DNA of 64,000 nucleotides. Origin: Stictocephala bisonia. Taxonomy: Eukaryota > Arthropoda > Insecta > Hemiptera > Membracidae. Positions within the stretch are counted from its first letter, which is position 1, and the number at the start of each line of letters is the position of its first letter. Under the pieces are notes generated by a model. The model worked only from the letters and a program-made list of their open reading frames with translations. It searched no databases and was not told the origin of the DNA. The position numbers and the translations under genes are program-made. Location of the stretch: assembly GCA_035578905.1 (NCBI GenBank), contig JAQJVL010001217.1, positions 1 to 64,000 on the forward strand, in the 5' to 3' direction. This document shows, in pieces, positions 1-11,820 of this stretch.

Positions 1-762
1 AGTCTGAATAAAATTAACATTAAAAAAAGTAAATTGGTGAATTTGACTCTTTCATTCTTAATTCGTCGAAATAGAGTCAAAGTCTATATAACAGTTCAAT
101 GTTTGTCAATATAGATAGAAACAGTTCTAAATGTTTTGATCTAAAGTTTCTTTCACAAATGTAGGTTTATGAAAGAAATTAACGCTTTAACATAAAAGTA
201 ATATTGTATACCACATTTAAAACAAAACAAGAATAGTTCTTTCCGTTTAAATATTTGTATCTAGTATTCTTGTAGGTTTAAAACTATTAAAAATGTATTA
301 AAAACTATTTGTCAGTATTGTGAAGTATTACCACTAAATATTCTGACCTTGTAATATAATCGATCTAATTGAGCAATACTTCAACAGGAAATTACTGAAA
401 AATCGTCTTCATGAGCCAATTAACAAACAGGTTCATTTCAACACAAGTTAAACATATCAGTATTCGAATTTAATACAACTAATTAATTTAAATTGATTAC
501 AATACCTGAATACTGTTAGATACTTACAAATCAGCTACAGAAGATGAGATATCCACTATTTGATAATACTAGATTGACAAATGGCTAAGAACAAAACCTG
601 AGCTAGCGATATTTAATGGGGTATGAGCTAGCTAAACTACGATAATAAAATACTGGATAATCCTAACAATCAGTTACTAAGTGTTTATATAGTAAGAAGT
701 AGTTTTTCACTAGCCAACTATCAGTAATAAAAATTGCACGATCTTCAAAATGTCATTACGAA
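1..762. other. AT-rich unique sequence, no gene seen
   Basis: No open frame of useful length, no recognisable RNA gene and no obvious repeat. Composition is AT-rich, like the other spacers in the window. Confidence 0.6.
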
Positions 763-1862
763 ATATTTAGTTGAAGGAGTGGACTTTCAACTAAACGATT
801 ATCGGTCACACAAACACTACTTTCATAAAGACTCGTAACAATTGTTTGTTGTAAGGAGTGGGCTTTATCTAGTCAGTTATTCGTAACACAAACACTACTT
901 TACATAAAGACTCGTTGTAACATTTGATTGTTGTAAGGAGTGGGCTTTATCTAGTCAGTTATTCGTACCACAAACACTACTTTACATAAAGACTCGTTGT
1001 AACATTTGATTGTTGTAAGGAGTGGGCTTTATCTAGTCAGTTATTCGTAACACAAACACTACTTTACATAAAGACTCGTTGTAACATTTGATTGTTGTAA
1101 GGAGTGGGCTTTATCTAGTCAGTTATTCGTAACACAAACACTACTTTATATAAAGACTCATTGTAACAATTGTTTGTTGTAAGGAGTGGGGGCTTTATCT
1201 AGTCAGTTATTCCTAATGCAAACACTAATTTACATAAAGACTCGTTGTAACATTTGTTTGTTGTAAGGAGTGGGCTTTATCTAGTCAGTTATTCGTAACA
1301 CAAACACTATTTTATATAAGACTTGTTGTAACAATTGTTTGTTGTAAGTAGTTTGTTGTAAGGGCTTTATCTAGTCAGTTATTCGTAACTGAAACACTAC
1401 TTTATATAAAGACTCGTTGTAATAATTGTTTGTTGTAAGGAGTGGGCTTTATCTAGTCAGTTATTCGTGACACAAACACTACTTTATATGAAGACTCGTT
1501 GTAACAATTGTTTGTTGTAAGGAGTTGTTGTAAGGGCTTTATCTCGTCAGTTATTCGTAACAAAAAACTACGCTAAATAAAAACACGTCGTAACAATGGA
1601 ATGGTTTGTTGTGAGGAGTAGGCTTTAACTAGTCAGTTATTCGTAACACATAAACTAAGTTAAATAAAAAGTCGTTGTAACAATTGTTTGTTGTAATGAA
1701 TGGAATTTATCTAGTCAGTTGTTCGTAACAAAATACTACGTTAAATAAAAAGTCATTATAACAATTGATTGTAAGGGCTTTATCTAGTCAGTAGTTTGTA
1801 AAACAAAAAAACTACGTTAAATAAAGACTCGTTGTAACAATTGTTTGTTGTAAGAAGTAGGC
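763..1862 (+). repeat. 82-bp tandem array, about 13 copies
   Basis: The block beginning AAGGAGTGGGCTTTATCTAG recurs at 853, 935, 1017 and 1099, an exact 82-bp step, with CGTAACACAAACACTAC in the middle of each unit. The central copies are nearly identical. Copies from about 1180 on carry small insertions and internal re-duplications (for example GTAGTTTGTTGTAAGG near 1346), and both edges are diverged. No coding frame is maintained. Confidence 0.92.
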
Positions 1863-2099
1863 CATTACTTTTCATTAAAAATTTACATTCTATTGAGATT
1901 AATTTTATAAAATATTTTCCATAGTAATTAAACTTAAAAATGCCATTAATCATTCATAAATAAACAGCATTATTGTAAAACGTATTTATAATTTATTTCG
2001 TTTAATGAGTGGGTTTGCATTGAAAAATCATCACACATTTAAAAACTATGGTATTGAGCCTTGTTGAATAAAATATGTAATTTTAGTAAGTAAGCTTGA

Positions 2100-3706
2100 A
2101 TTATAGTGTAAAGGTCTTTATTGTTAGAGACATTACGTAAAGTTTGAAGAAGAGGGTAAGCTGTGATCACTGGGTAGTTGGTACTACTCCACTGTCAGCT
2201 GCAGTACTTATAGTGTACGGGTCTTTATTGTTAGAGCCATTACGTAAAGTTTGAAGAAGAGGGTAAGATGTGATCCCTGGGTAGTTGGTACTACTCCACT
2301 GTCAGCTGCAGTACTTATAGTGTACAGGTCTTTATTGTTAGAGCCATTACGTAAAGTTTGAAGAAGAGGGTAAGATGTGATCCCTGGGTAGTTGGTACTA
2401 CTCCACTGTCAGCTGCAGTACTTATAGTGTACAGGTCTTTATTGTTAGAGACATTACGTAAAGTTTGAAGAAGAGGGTAAGATGTGATCCCTGGGTAGTT
2501 GGTACTACTCCACTGTCAGCTGCGCTACTTATAGTGTACGGGTCTTTATTGTTAGAGCCATTACGTAAAGTTTGAAGAAGAGGGTAAGATGTGATCACTG
2601 GGTAGTTGGTACTACTCCACTGTCAGCTGCGCTACTTATAGTGTACAGGTCTTTATTGTTTGAGCCATTACGTAAAGTTTGAAGAAGAGGGTAAGATGTG
2701 ATCCCTGGGTAGTTGGTACTACTCCACTGTCAGCTGCGCTACTTATAGTGTACGGGTCTTTATTGTTAGAGCCATTATGTAAAGTTTGAAGAAGAGGGTA
2801 AGATGTGATCACTGGGTAGTTGGTACTACTCCACTGTCAGCTGCGCTACTTATAGTGTACGGGTCTTTATTGTTAGAGCCATTATGTAAAGTTTGAAGAA
2901 GAGGGTAAGCTGTGATCACTGGGTAGTTGGTACTACTCCACTGTCAGCTGCGCTACTTATAGTGTACGGGTCTTTATTGTTAGAGCCATTATGTAAAGTT
3001 TGAAGAAGAGGGTAAGATGTGATCACTGGGTAGTTGGTACTACTCCACTGTCAGCTGCGCTACTTATAGTGTACAGGTCTTTATTGTTTGAGCCATTACG
3101 TAAAGTTTGAAGAAGAGGGTAAGATGTGATCCCTGGGTAGTTGGTACTACTCCACTGTCAGCTGCGCTACTTATAGTGTACAGGTCTTTATTGTTTGAGC
3201 CATTATGTAAAGTTTGAAGAAGAGGGTAAGATGTGATCCCTGGGTAGTTGGTTCTACTCCACTGTCAGCTGCGCTACTTATAGTGTACAGGTCTTTATTG
3301 TTAGAGCCATTACGTAAAGTTTGAAGAAGAGGGTAAGATGTGATCCCTGGGTAGTTGGTTCTACTCCACTGTCAGCTGCAGTACTTATAGTGTACAGGTC
3401 TTTATTGTTAGAGCCATTACGTAAAGTTTGAAGAAGAGGGTAAGATGTGATCACTGGGTAGTTGGTTCTACTCCACTGTCAGCTGCAGCTACTTATAGTG
3501 TACGGGTCTTTATTGTTAGAGCCATTACGTAAAGTTTGAAGAAGAGGGTAAGATGTGATCCCTGGGTAGTTGGTACTACTCCACTGTCAGCTGCAGTACT
3601 TATAGTGTACAGGTCTTTATTGTTAGAGCCATTACGTAAAGTTTGAAGAAGAGGGTAAGATGTGATCCCTGGGTAGTTGGTACTACTCCACTGTCAGCTG
3701 CAGTAG
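2100..3706 (+). repeat. 107-bp tandem array, 15 copies
   Basis: The segment starting CTTATAGTGTACGGGTCTTT recurs at 2207, 2314 and 2421 and onward in a constant 107-bp step up to about 3705. Copies differ by a few substitutions: TGATCCCTG or TGATCACTG, GCAGTAC or GCGCTAC, and GTACGGG or GTACAGG. These variants are mixed between neighbours, which suggests repeated unequal exchange. 107 is not a multiple of three and stops occur in every unit. Confidence 0.95.
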
Positions 3707-4820
3707 TCCCCTGGAATATCTCCGCGTGGGGGAAATGTGTTGGTTACGATTGCATTTTAATCCCCTGTACGGGAATTTTCTTCTGTAATCAAAAGTTCCT
3801 GCCGACTCTGATTCTGAGTAATTGTTAGCAAATATAAATATGAAATCTATACTTTTCTATAAATTATTGTTCACCTAGTAAGTCCCAAAGCCGAACCCTT
3901 AGTTCTAAGAATGCCCTCACGGGCCACTGGATAGCTAGTAAAAGTATTGGTAGACTACTAAATATTTTAGACAAACTAAACAACAAAAGAAAAAAAATTT
4001 ATTTTTTAAATGTTATTGGAATTTTAATAAATTACGAACATAAAAACAAAAAAAGGTACAGTAAGTAAGTATCACAAAATACCGGCCTATAAAAGTGTAA
4101 ATTATGCAAACATAAAAGACCTATTTTGCAACGTTTAGTCTCTCAGTGACTGTCTTGGTCTTGCAGTTCACTGGCAAATAATAGCTCTATTTAAATATCT
4201 TCAAAAAAGTCTAATGATATGGCAAACATTTGACCTATCTTATTCATTGTAGAATAAATATAGAGTGAGCAACTGTCTGCTAATATTTTGAGAGTGTTCT
4301 AATATCTTACAACAGTAAAGCCCTTGTCAGGCATAATAGTTATTCTGCTTTACTTTAACGTAACTTTCTCAAAGAACTGTTGTACTAGATGTTATGTACA
4401 GTCCTTCTTGTTGTCAACTTTGGTCTTCGCTGCGGACCACAGGTTGGTAATTGCTGAGGTTGTTGATAACCTTTGAGATATGACGTAGTAGTATTACGAT
4501 ATTTAAATCTATCTTGATATTGAAACAATCCACAAAGTTATTTGGCAGCGTCAAGAGAATGAACTATCGTGATTAGCACTTGATTTATTGGGTGACCGGT
4601 CAATCTGACATGCGTACATTCTCAAACAGAACCAAGGTTTAAGGTAATTAACTAGTGATCGACACATGAATGATTAAAGATAAAAAACTAAGATCCCATA
4701 TTTTAGCGATTGCATGTCAAATTTATCTGCACTCACAATTTTATTGATTGACAGAATCATTTACGAATTTATTGAATATATACAGAGTTTAACTAAAAAG
4801 GCATCCTGCCTATACATTTT
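3707..4820. other. Unique sequence after the 107-bp array, no gene seen
   Basis: The array ends abruptly in a somewhat more GC-rich stretch (about 3707-3830) and then AT-rich DNA. The small open frame starting in the last repeat and running to 3828 is an accident of the array edge. Nothing else is recognisable. Confidence 0.5.
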
Positions 4821-5724
4821 CGGATTCTACACCTAATTTATAACAGGAAATCGAAGTACAGTTTTATCGAATTCCGCTCCATTTATTGTCTATCCAGAGA
4901 ATGTAGTAAGTTGAACTAATGTGGCACACTTGCCTCGGGTAATGTACAACTTACTACTAGCAAAGAAACATCTTTTAAAACGCAACCCATGATTTGAAAT
5001 TAAAATGAGAAACAAAACATACATCTATAACACATTTATTGTTATTATTAAAATTTATTACTAATATTTACACGATTATAATAACATTTTTTAGGTTTGT
5101 TGTTCAAATAAACCACCATTATTTGATTTTAAAATATTCCTCCACAGTAAACGCTCTCTGGTATTTGCTCAAAACCATGTTTCTAACCTCAACTTAATGA
5201 CATTGCACGAAACCCAAATAAAGTGAACAACACTGTATATCAGCTGATAGCCAAGGAAGAAGAACCCAAGACATATGAACTTGTAATTATCTTAGACCTT
5301 AATTTTCTGTACTCGTAAACAGTATTGCGTTTTAAAAGAAACACCCTGTAATTTTTTTACAAAACTCCGCTAATAACCAACTTACAATTAATTAAAATTA
5401 AGGTACTAATTGATTTTTAACAAAATTAACAAAAAACTATTGTTTATTTGTAAAACTAATGAACCTAACATTTCAAAGGCTATTTTTATTTAAAAACTGT
5501 GAACGAATGCCATTTTGAAATGACTAACGATAGCTCAAAATGGTTTTGTATACTGTTTATTAGTTTTATTAAAGAAGTATGCAACATTTCAAGTGAGTCG
5601 GTTAAACCGTTCTTGAGTTATTAATTATTTTGTAAAAAACATAAACAGACAGATATACCTAAATGGAGCGGAATTTGATAAAACTTTAACCTTGATTTTC
5701 TGCTCTAAATTAGGCGTAGAACCC
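4821..5724. mobile_element. Candidate non-autonomous inverted-repeat element (about 0.9 kb)
   Basis: About 65 bp at 4821-4885 reappears inverted at 5660-5724. Shared blocks include TTCCGCTCCATTTA / TAAATGGAGCGGAA and CCTAATTTA / TAAATTAGG. Similarity is imperfect but spans the whole segment and weakly continues outward. No transposase is present between the arms. The interior near 5590-5655 (GGTTAAACCGTTCTTGAGTT, then AACAGACAGA) resembles a motif common in dispersed insect repeats; I recognise this only loosely. Superfamily undetermined and no target duplication is clear. Confidence 0.6.
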
Positions 5725-5982
5725 AAAAATAAATAATATCCAGGGCACCGACCCAGTACCTGCAGACGAAGCCTAAACGAGTAGTAGCTCCTTTGTCGTA
5801 CTCAACCAGAAAAGTCAATCCATTAGGAAGCGACAATGAAGTACTCAAGAGTATCGACCGGCCGAGAACAGGTGACAAATACCTACATCAAACGTGAATA
5901 GTTTTATATCAACAGGTGGTGTAGACTCCACGTGTCACATGAACTATCATCTCTCGTACTGCGACTACAGTACACAATAAGA

Positions 5983-6410
5983 GTCTGCAGACCCTATCGG
6001 CCATATTGATTTTAATCCCATAAGAACAATGTTATATGCGAATCCATATTTTTCGTTATTAATTGACCAAAAGTTGTTTACGAGGTGTCATTTTAAACGT
6101 TATCATATTGTGCTGTGGGTTTGCTTTTGATATTTTGAATACATACGCCTAGGTTTGAAAAATTGGTGGAAAAATAAAAACTTCAAACTAAATAATTTTT
6201 ATTATTTTTTCTATAAAACTAATTAGAAATTCGCAAAGCAATTCCAACGCACAATTTCATCCTTGATCAAATGCAATTTGTTTGGAAAAAACCTATTTTC
6301 AAATAACTCGTTAATTTGAATACGTGAGGTCGTATGTCCGTTTCAAAAATAACATCGTTCTTATGGGATTAAAACCAACATGGCCGACAACTTTTGACAG
6401 CCTCTACAGA
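5983..6410. mobile_element. Short foldback/MITE-like element (about 0.43 kb)
   Basis: The sequence TTTTAATCCCATAAGAAC at 6010-6027 is found inverted at 6357-6374. The similarity extends over CGGCCAT / ATGGCCG and, after a gap in the left arm, GTCTGCAGA / TCTACAGAC. Arms are therefore about 40-55 bp flanking roughly 320 bp of AT-rich non-coding DNA. This is the architecture of a MITE, but no target site duplication was resolved and the superfamily is unknown. Confidence 0.6.
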
Positions 6411-6765
6411 CATAGGTTTGCAAGTAAAGTAACTGTACTTATGGCACAGGCCTTGACACACCGCTAATATCCTGTTATATAGATCTTAGATTCTATAACA
6501 GTAACACTCGACAGTAAAATAATTTATACGCACGCAGCTACTATTTTAGGTTGAATGTCATTTTTTAACGTATTTCCACAGTGGAGAATTTCGAAGATTG
6601 CAAAGTTATTATTGACATTTGCCATAGTATATCGTTCGCAATGACGTGAAGCAGTGAGAACAACCTTGATTTTAGCAAGAGGACCATTTTTTAGTTTCAC
6701 TCGCCAATTCACCTGGGCCTGTGCGTGAACTTTATTCGACGAGTAGAATACTGACAGTTATTGCA

Positions 6766-6910
6766 CCTCAGATGGAATTGACAGGGGTGTGAGTTGAGAT
6801 GTGTAATTGGTGGTATTCTGAATATGGTGTGAATCCGGACATTACTGTGGGCCAAAGTCGATCCTTTAATGAGATGTGAATTTGGATATCGCCGAACGAT
6901 CAGTAGTAGC
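6766..6910. mobile_element. Partial copy of the MITE family seen at 63.3-63.7 kb
   Basis: The stretch with TTGACAGGGGTGTGAG, then a GGTGGTATTCTGAATATGGTGTGAAT-like block, matches in order and spacing the right arm at about 63635-63700 (GACAGGTGTGTGAATTTGG, then TGGTACTCTTAATGTGGTGTG). The block GTGAATTTGGATATCGCCG at about 6876 resembles the extreme right end. A convincing left arm was not found, so this is probably a truncated or diverged copy. Confidence 0.55.
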
Positions 6911-8565
6911 CTGAAGCTACTGGTAAGAGGGGGGGATGAGGAAGGCTGTTTGGTTGTAATTATGCCTTAAGACTATACTGTATTCTCTCATATATGATAT
7001 ACTGTGAGTTTATATCAGATAAGACAGAACCAAATATTTTTTAGGCTTTTTTGTTTGGATTTCTAAGTTTAACATTTAATGGCGAGATGATATCTTTTTG
7101 ATCCACGCGGGAGATCATCAACTGGTTGGTCTATTCAATTTATTTCAGATAATAAATTTTTTTAAGTTTTCCAGTTTTAATGTTTAAGTTTATTTCGATT
7201 TACTGCATAACCTGCAGTAAGGATTATTATTTAGGTAATTTTCAATAACACTAATCATGTGATATTTGATTAAGTGTTTTACGTTGTGTATCGCTGCAAT
7301 GCTCCAGCTTCCTGATAACCGGTTTTATCTGTTCGTTTTTAAAGAAAGTTCTTTAAATATTAAATATTCTTTTCTTCTTTAAATAACTGTTAAATGTTCA
7401 AAATTTCAATTTATTTGCCCTAATCGAAGTGTGAAATTGATCTGACAGGATTGAAGGTAAGGCAGATTGTTTGGCATGGAATTATACGTTTTTGCAACTC
7501 AGCATAGTGGGCTGATTGTACACTCTAACCTGGAGGTGTCTAATGTCTTTAATGTTATACAGTGCAACATGTGGCAGATGTAAATATGCCATCTGGTTCT
7601 CATAAGTGGTTGTTCGAAAATTAGGATATACAAATCTCACAAAACCGAAGCATTTGTAAAGATTATGGTCTGGCACTTCCAGTTGGTTAACAGATATAAA
7701 ATATTAGTCAAAAGAACGATCTTACTTACACACTTAGTAAGATTACCAAAGTCTTTGACCTTGAGCTCAAATAAGAGTAGACAAAACCCACAAAACCAAA
7801 GACAGTGAAAACTTGTACTGCGTACAAAGTTACACTTTGGTCATATTGATAATGATTTATAAAACAAAATCAATGACGTATTATAATATCAAAAGCTCAA
7901 AAAAAATCATTGTATGTGTTAATGTTAAATCTTGTATGGTTACTGTAAATTCTTGAGGTTGTCCTCCAAGAAGCAGCGCTAACGCAAGGAAGACTGCAGC
8001 AGTCCGATGTGTGCTTTCTTAGAATCATCAATTATTATTCCATGGAATAAACATTATTAAATATTGCAATTAACATTACTATCGACAACAGATGTTTTCA
8101 CTAGTAGCAAGAACGGGAAAGCTTCATTTATATATCAATTAAGTTTTAAAATTTGCTTCTGAAAAAATATGAAAATTGAAGCTAAATTAAGTAACAACGG
8201 TCTAATAGACGTTCTCCTGCTATAAATTTAACAAACTAATCCAATTCTATTATTAAATGCATACATGTGCAGGTAAATGTAAATATGTTGGGATTTTCAG
8301 CTGGCCATTAACTCCTATAATCAATAATTTTAACTCTAAATATTTTGCGCACAAATTACAAACAAACGAAGGAGTTTAAAGACGAAACTATTGTTTTCCG
8401 TAACGTGTACAGACTTTCTGTGTCAAGTGAAGTGGGTATCTGAGTCAGAGGGCCATTGTCATGCACTGGAGTATGCAAATACGAAAGTAAGGATTCGTGC
8501 TTGCCACCTTCAACCCACCACCCCTCAACCTTGGATGTCAACTGCGATTCCAAAAAACAACAGCT
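6911..8565. other. Unique AT-rich sequence, no gene seen
   Basis: Only short open frames occur, on both strands, without conserved motifs. No RNA gene or tandem repeat is recognised. A short G run sits near 6926. Confidence 0.5.
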
Positions 8566-8995
8566 GCTTTATATCTCATGCCTGTAATCCATCCCAGAGT
8601 GATGTTTGTCAATGCTGGCACGAAAGAGTGCAAAGAAACGTGAAGGGTTAATTGCTTTTATATCCCATGCCTGTAATCCATCCCAGAGTGATGTTTGTCA
8701 ATGCTGGCACGAAAGATTGCAAAGAAACGTGAAGGGTTAATTGCTTTTATATCACATGCCTGTAATCCATCCCAGAGTGATGTTTGTTAATGCTGGCACG
8801 AAAGAGTGCAAAGAAACATGAAGGGTTAATTGCTTTTATATCCCATGCCTGTAATCCGTGAAGGGTTAATTGCTTTTATATCCCATGCCTGTAATCCGTG
8901 AAGAGTTAATTGCTTTTATATCCCATGCCTGTAATCCGTGAAGGGTTAATTGCTTTTATATCCCATGCCTGTAATCCGTGAAGGGTTAATTGCTT
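8566..8995 (+). repeat. Compound tandem repeat: 89-bp unit and its 40-bp deletion derivative
   Basis: The marker ATGCCTGTAATCC occurs at 8578, 8667, 8756 and 8845 (step 89). It then occurs at 8885, 8925 and 8965 (step 40). The 40-bp unit equals the 89-bp unit minus 49 bp: GTGAAGGG follows GTAATCC directly and the ATCCCAGAGTGATG...AAACGTG part is missing. The deletion derivative was then amplified. Overlapping short open frames are incidental. Confidence 0.92.
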
Positions 8996-10142
8996 TTCAG
9001 CCTGATGGGATGGATAACATTTACTTTGAGTCCTCATCTAGTGTTTTACGTAATTAAATCATTTACATCATGGAAGAGATTAGATACGATATGGCGGTTC
9101 ACTAAGGGAATTTCCAGAGCTCTGGCAACCATTTTTAGCAACCCTCTATTTTACATCTATTTTCCTAGGTGGCTGGGGTTCGATTTTTGGCTACCCTCAC
9201 TACCCTTATAGAAGCACCAAGTTATCATTTTTACGTTCCTAAGAGGGTGACGTTATAATTTTGACCACACTGAAAACTCAACCCATAACCTTTGACCTAT
9301 CTTATCTAAGATTATCTGATGAAATTTGTTCGATTATGGAGCGCCTGCTCTTACTAGTTCCGCCCACTCTTCGGGTTTGGCCACCATCCTTGGAGGGCTA
9401 AGTAATCTTTTTCGACAACCCTCCAGCTTTCACTACTTTTCTAGGAGTACAAGGTCAAATTTTTCGTTCATCGTCTTAGAAGCACCTAATTGTACTTTTC
9501 TGTCGATCTTATTTTTTTATCCTTTAGAGAGCCCCATGGTACTGTCTTAGGCGTCTCCATTAAATATATTCTTACCAAGCCCCAGGAAAGTCAACGTGTT
9601 TCTTTTGACTGTCCTTCTCTTGTTTTATGAGTTTTCTTTGCCCTTTTCTGAGCTCAGGGCTATATATTTCCACCCTTCCAGAAGCATCAAATCGTCATCT
9701 TTGACTGTCGTCTGTCGACTGCTAACCATATTTCAAACCAAACGTAAACAGAGACATGCCTACTTGGAACATTAGTTACTGGGCCCGGGATCGAACTTAA
9801 AATTTTAACACCACTCTGGGAACCTAGGTCACAGAATACAGAATAAGAATTCGTAGCTAAAATAACTACACATTCTTGAACATGAGAAGCTGGAACTGTT
9901 TATTTGATTAAAGATAAGTCTAACTTAACCCGAACACAGCTACAGTTATAACAATGCTGTTAATTAATTGTGAACCTGATATCACAAATACTCTAATACA
10001 TTAGTAAAATCTTGCTATTTAGTTTATCATGAATAGCTTATAAATAAACAACGAGTATTCAAACTTATAAATGAGTAATTCAAATGATGCCTCGTACTGT
10101 TGCCTGAGGGCTTTAAATTATGAAATACGTAAGACTTACTTA
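8996..10142. other. Unique sequence with a degenerate internal direct repeat
   Basis: Segments near 9138-9235 and 9415-9510 appear to be old direct duplicates. Both start CAACCCTC, contain TTTTCTAGG-like and TAGAAGCACC blocks, and run in the same order. A third weak relative (AGAAGCATCAAATCG) lies near 9680. Two small open frames here (8990-9211 and 9326-9550) show no recognisable domain and I do not call them genes. At 9785-9798 the minus strand reads AAGTTCGATCCCGG, which resembles a tRNA B box. Confidence 0.4.
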
Positions 10143-10766
10143 TAGGGATGGCAATTATTAACATATCGATATATCGAATTATCAATATATCACAAACCAA
10201 ATATCGATTTAACGGGTAACCTATGTATCGAGTTGTAAATTATGTACAGTATCTGTTTAAAATTATGCACTAACTCTTATGTCATGACCAAAAATACAAT
10301 CATGTTACTGAATGTAAAAATTAAATATATTATCTCCACGTAATAGGTTGTGGTGTGTGGGGTCGAATGAAAAAAAATCAAAATAAGAATAACCGTTAGT
10401 TTAATTATTTTGTTAATTATAAAAGAATAATGTAATAACATTGTTATTTTCGTTTTTCACATTTAAAAATGCCAGTAAGCTTTTTAAAAACACTAAAAGT
10501 TAAACAAATGAATTCACTAAACTACATTGTTGTGCGTTGACCTCACGTAAAAATACTAAATAAAGTTACTTTATTATTTCAAAGCATGTTTTGTACGCAT
10601 AAGAGGACATTTAAAAGTCTTTTTTTCGAATGTGATGATTTTGAGGAGAGAGAATAATGTCAATATTTAGTGATATGATATATGGGAATAAGAAAATATC
10701 GATACTAATATTTCGATATATCGAAAAATAATTATTGATATCTGATATATCGTTGCCATCACTAAC
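10143..10766. mobile_element. hAT-like MITE, copy 1
   Basis: The left end begins TAGGGATGGCAA, and the right end, read on the minus strand, begins TAGTGATGGCAA. Both ends are rich in ATATCGATATATCG palindromes. Short TIRs of the NAGNGATGGCAA type are characteristic of many hAT non-autonomous elements. No transposase is encoded and I did not find a convincing 8-bp target duplication. The interior is shared with the second copy about 1 kb downstream. Confidence 0.6.
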
Positions 10767-11224
10767 AATGGTAAATTTGAGTGGCGGTAAAATCCTCAAG
10801 TAGCACCATTTAGTGCGCTTACGGTAGACTTTAAAGCTGTGAGTGGAGGAAGCGCGGGCATTTAAATCCCTTTAAGCCATTTAAATGACTGATAATCATC
10901 GATATGATAACCTAGTGACGAGCTTTCCGCATTCCAATCAAGGCCGCGGCCTTACCCCTCCCCGACCTCAATCTCCTAGCTAATATTCCGGAGAAACACG
11001 AAGTATCATGCACTTTGCAGGCGCTGAGTATTGAGTATTGCCAAATGTATTTACGAAACTAGTGTACATTTTTGACGTTACATATGAATCTAGTGAGGTT
11101 AACAGATAAATTTCCTTATTAATTGTTGTGCTGTGGTGTTTTTATGCTGAGAGGCTATTTAGTAACATAATAATAAATATGCAAATGCTGCTACTGACTG
11201 TTTTATCGTTGTCTTGGAGTTTTG
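10767..11224. other. Unique spacer between two MITE copies
   Basis: A more GC-rich patch (about 10850-11000, including GGCCGCGGCC) separates the two MITE copies. No open frame or RNA gene recognised. Confidence 0.4.
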
Positions 11225-11820
11225 TCTAGAGATGGAGGTAAATGATTTATCTGTTTAAAATTATGCACTAATGCTTATGTCATGGCCAAAAATACACTCA
11301 TGTTTCGCTGTCACTATTTAGAATACTGAATGTAAAAATTAAGTACATTTATTTAAACGAAACAAGTTATGGTCTGTTCCATTGAATGAAAAAATTCAAA
11401 ATAACAATATCCCTTTATTTATTATGTTAATTATAAAATAATAATGTAATAACATTGTTATTTTTGTTTTTTCCATTTAAAACTGCCTTTGAACTTCCTA
11501 AAATCACTAAAATTTAAACAAATCCATTCAATAAAGCATTCAAATTAGGCATGTTAGTGTCAGCGTTGTCAACTCACACAGAACATCAATTACGTGTTTC
11601 ACCCACTGGTCTACAATAAACTACATTTTAGTGCGCTAACCTCACGTAAACAACTAAATAAACTTACTTTATTATTTCAATGTATGTTTAGTTCGCATAA
11701 AAGGCAATTTAAAGGCGTTTGTTCGAATCGATGATTTTGAGGACAGAGAATAACGACATTATATTGTGACATGATACATGGGACCAAAATATCGACATGG
11801 TCGATATTATCGAAATACGT
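11225..11820. mobile_element. hAT-like MITE, copy 2 (diverged, same family as 10143-10766)
   Basis: The interior from about 11243 (ATCTGTTTAAAATTATGCAC) parallels copy 1 from about 10247, in the same orientation and order. Shared blocks include CTTATGTCATG, TACTGAATGTAAAAATTAA, AATAATGTAATAACATTGTTATTTT, TTACTTTATTATTTCAA and a final TTTTGAGGA with GAGAATAA. Each copy has private indels. The left end carries TAGAGATGG and the right end is degraded (GGTCGATATTATCGAAAT). A segmental duplication is an alternative, but the spacer between the copies is not duplicated. Confidence 0.6.

Noticed and set aside
8356..9550. Small genes of 60-90 codons
   Set aside because: They overlap tandem repeats or degenerate duplicates and show no domain; antisense overlaps are typical of chance frames.
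9785..9798. tRNA gene or tRNA-derived SINE (also 31839-31852)
   Set aside because: Only a B-box-like string is seen on the minus strand. No A box at the right distance, no cloverleaf and no 3' tail were recognised.
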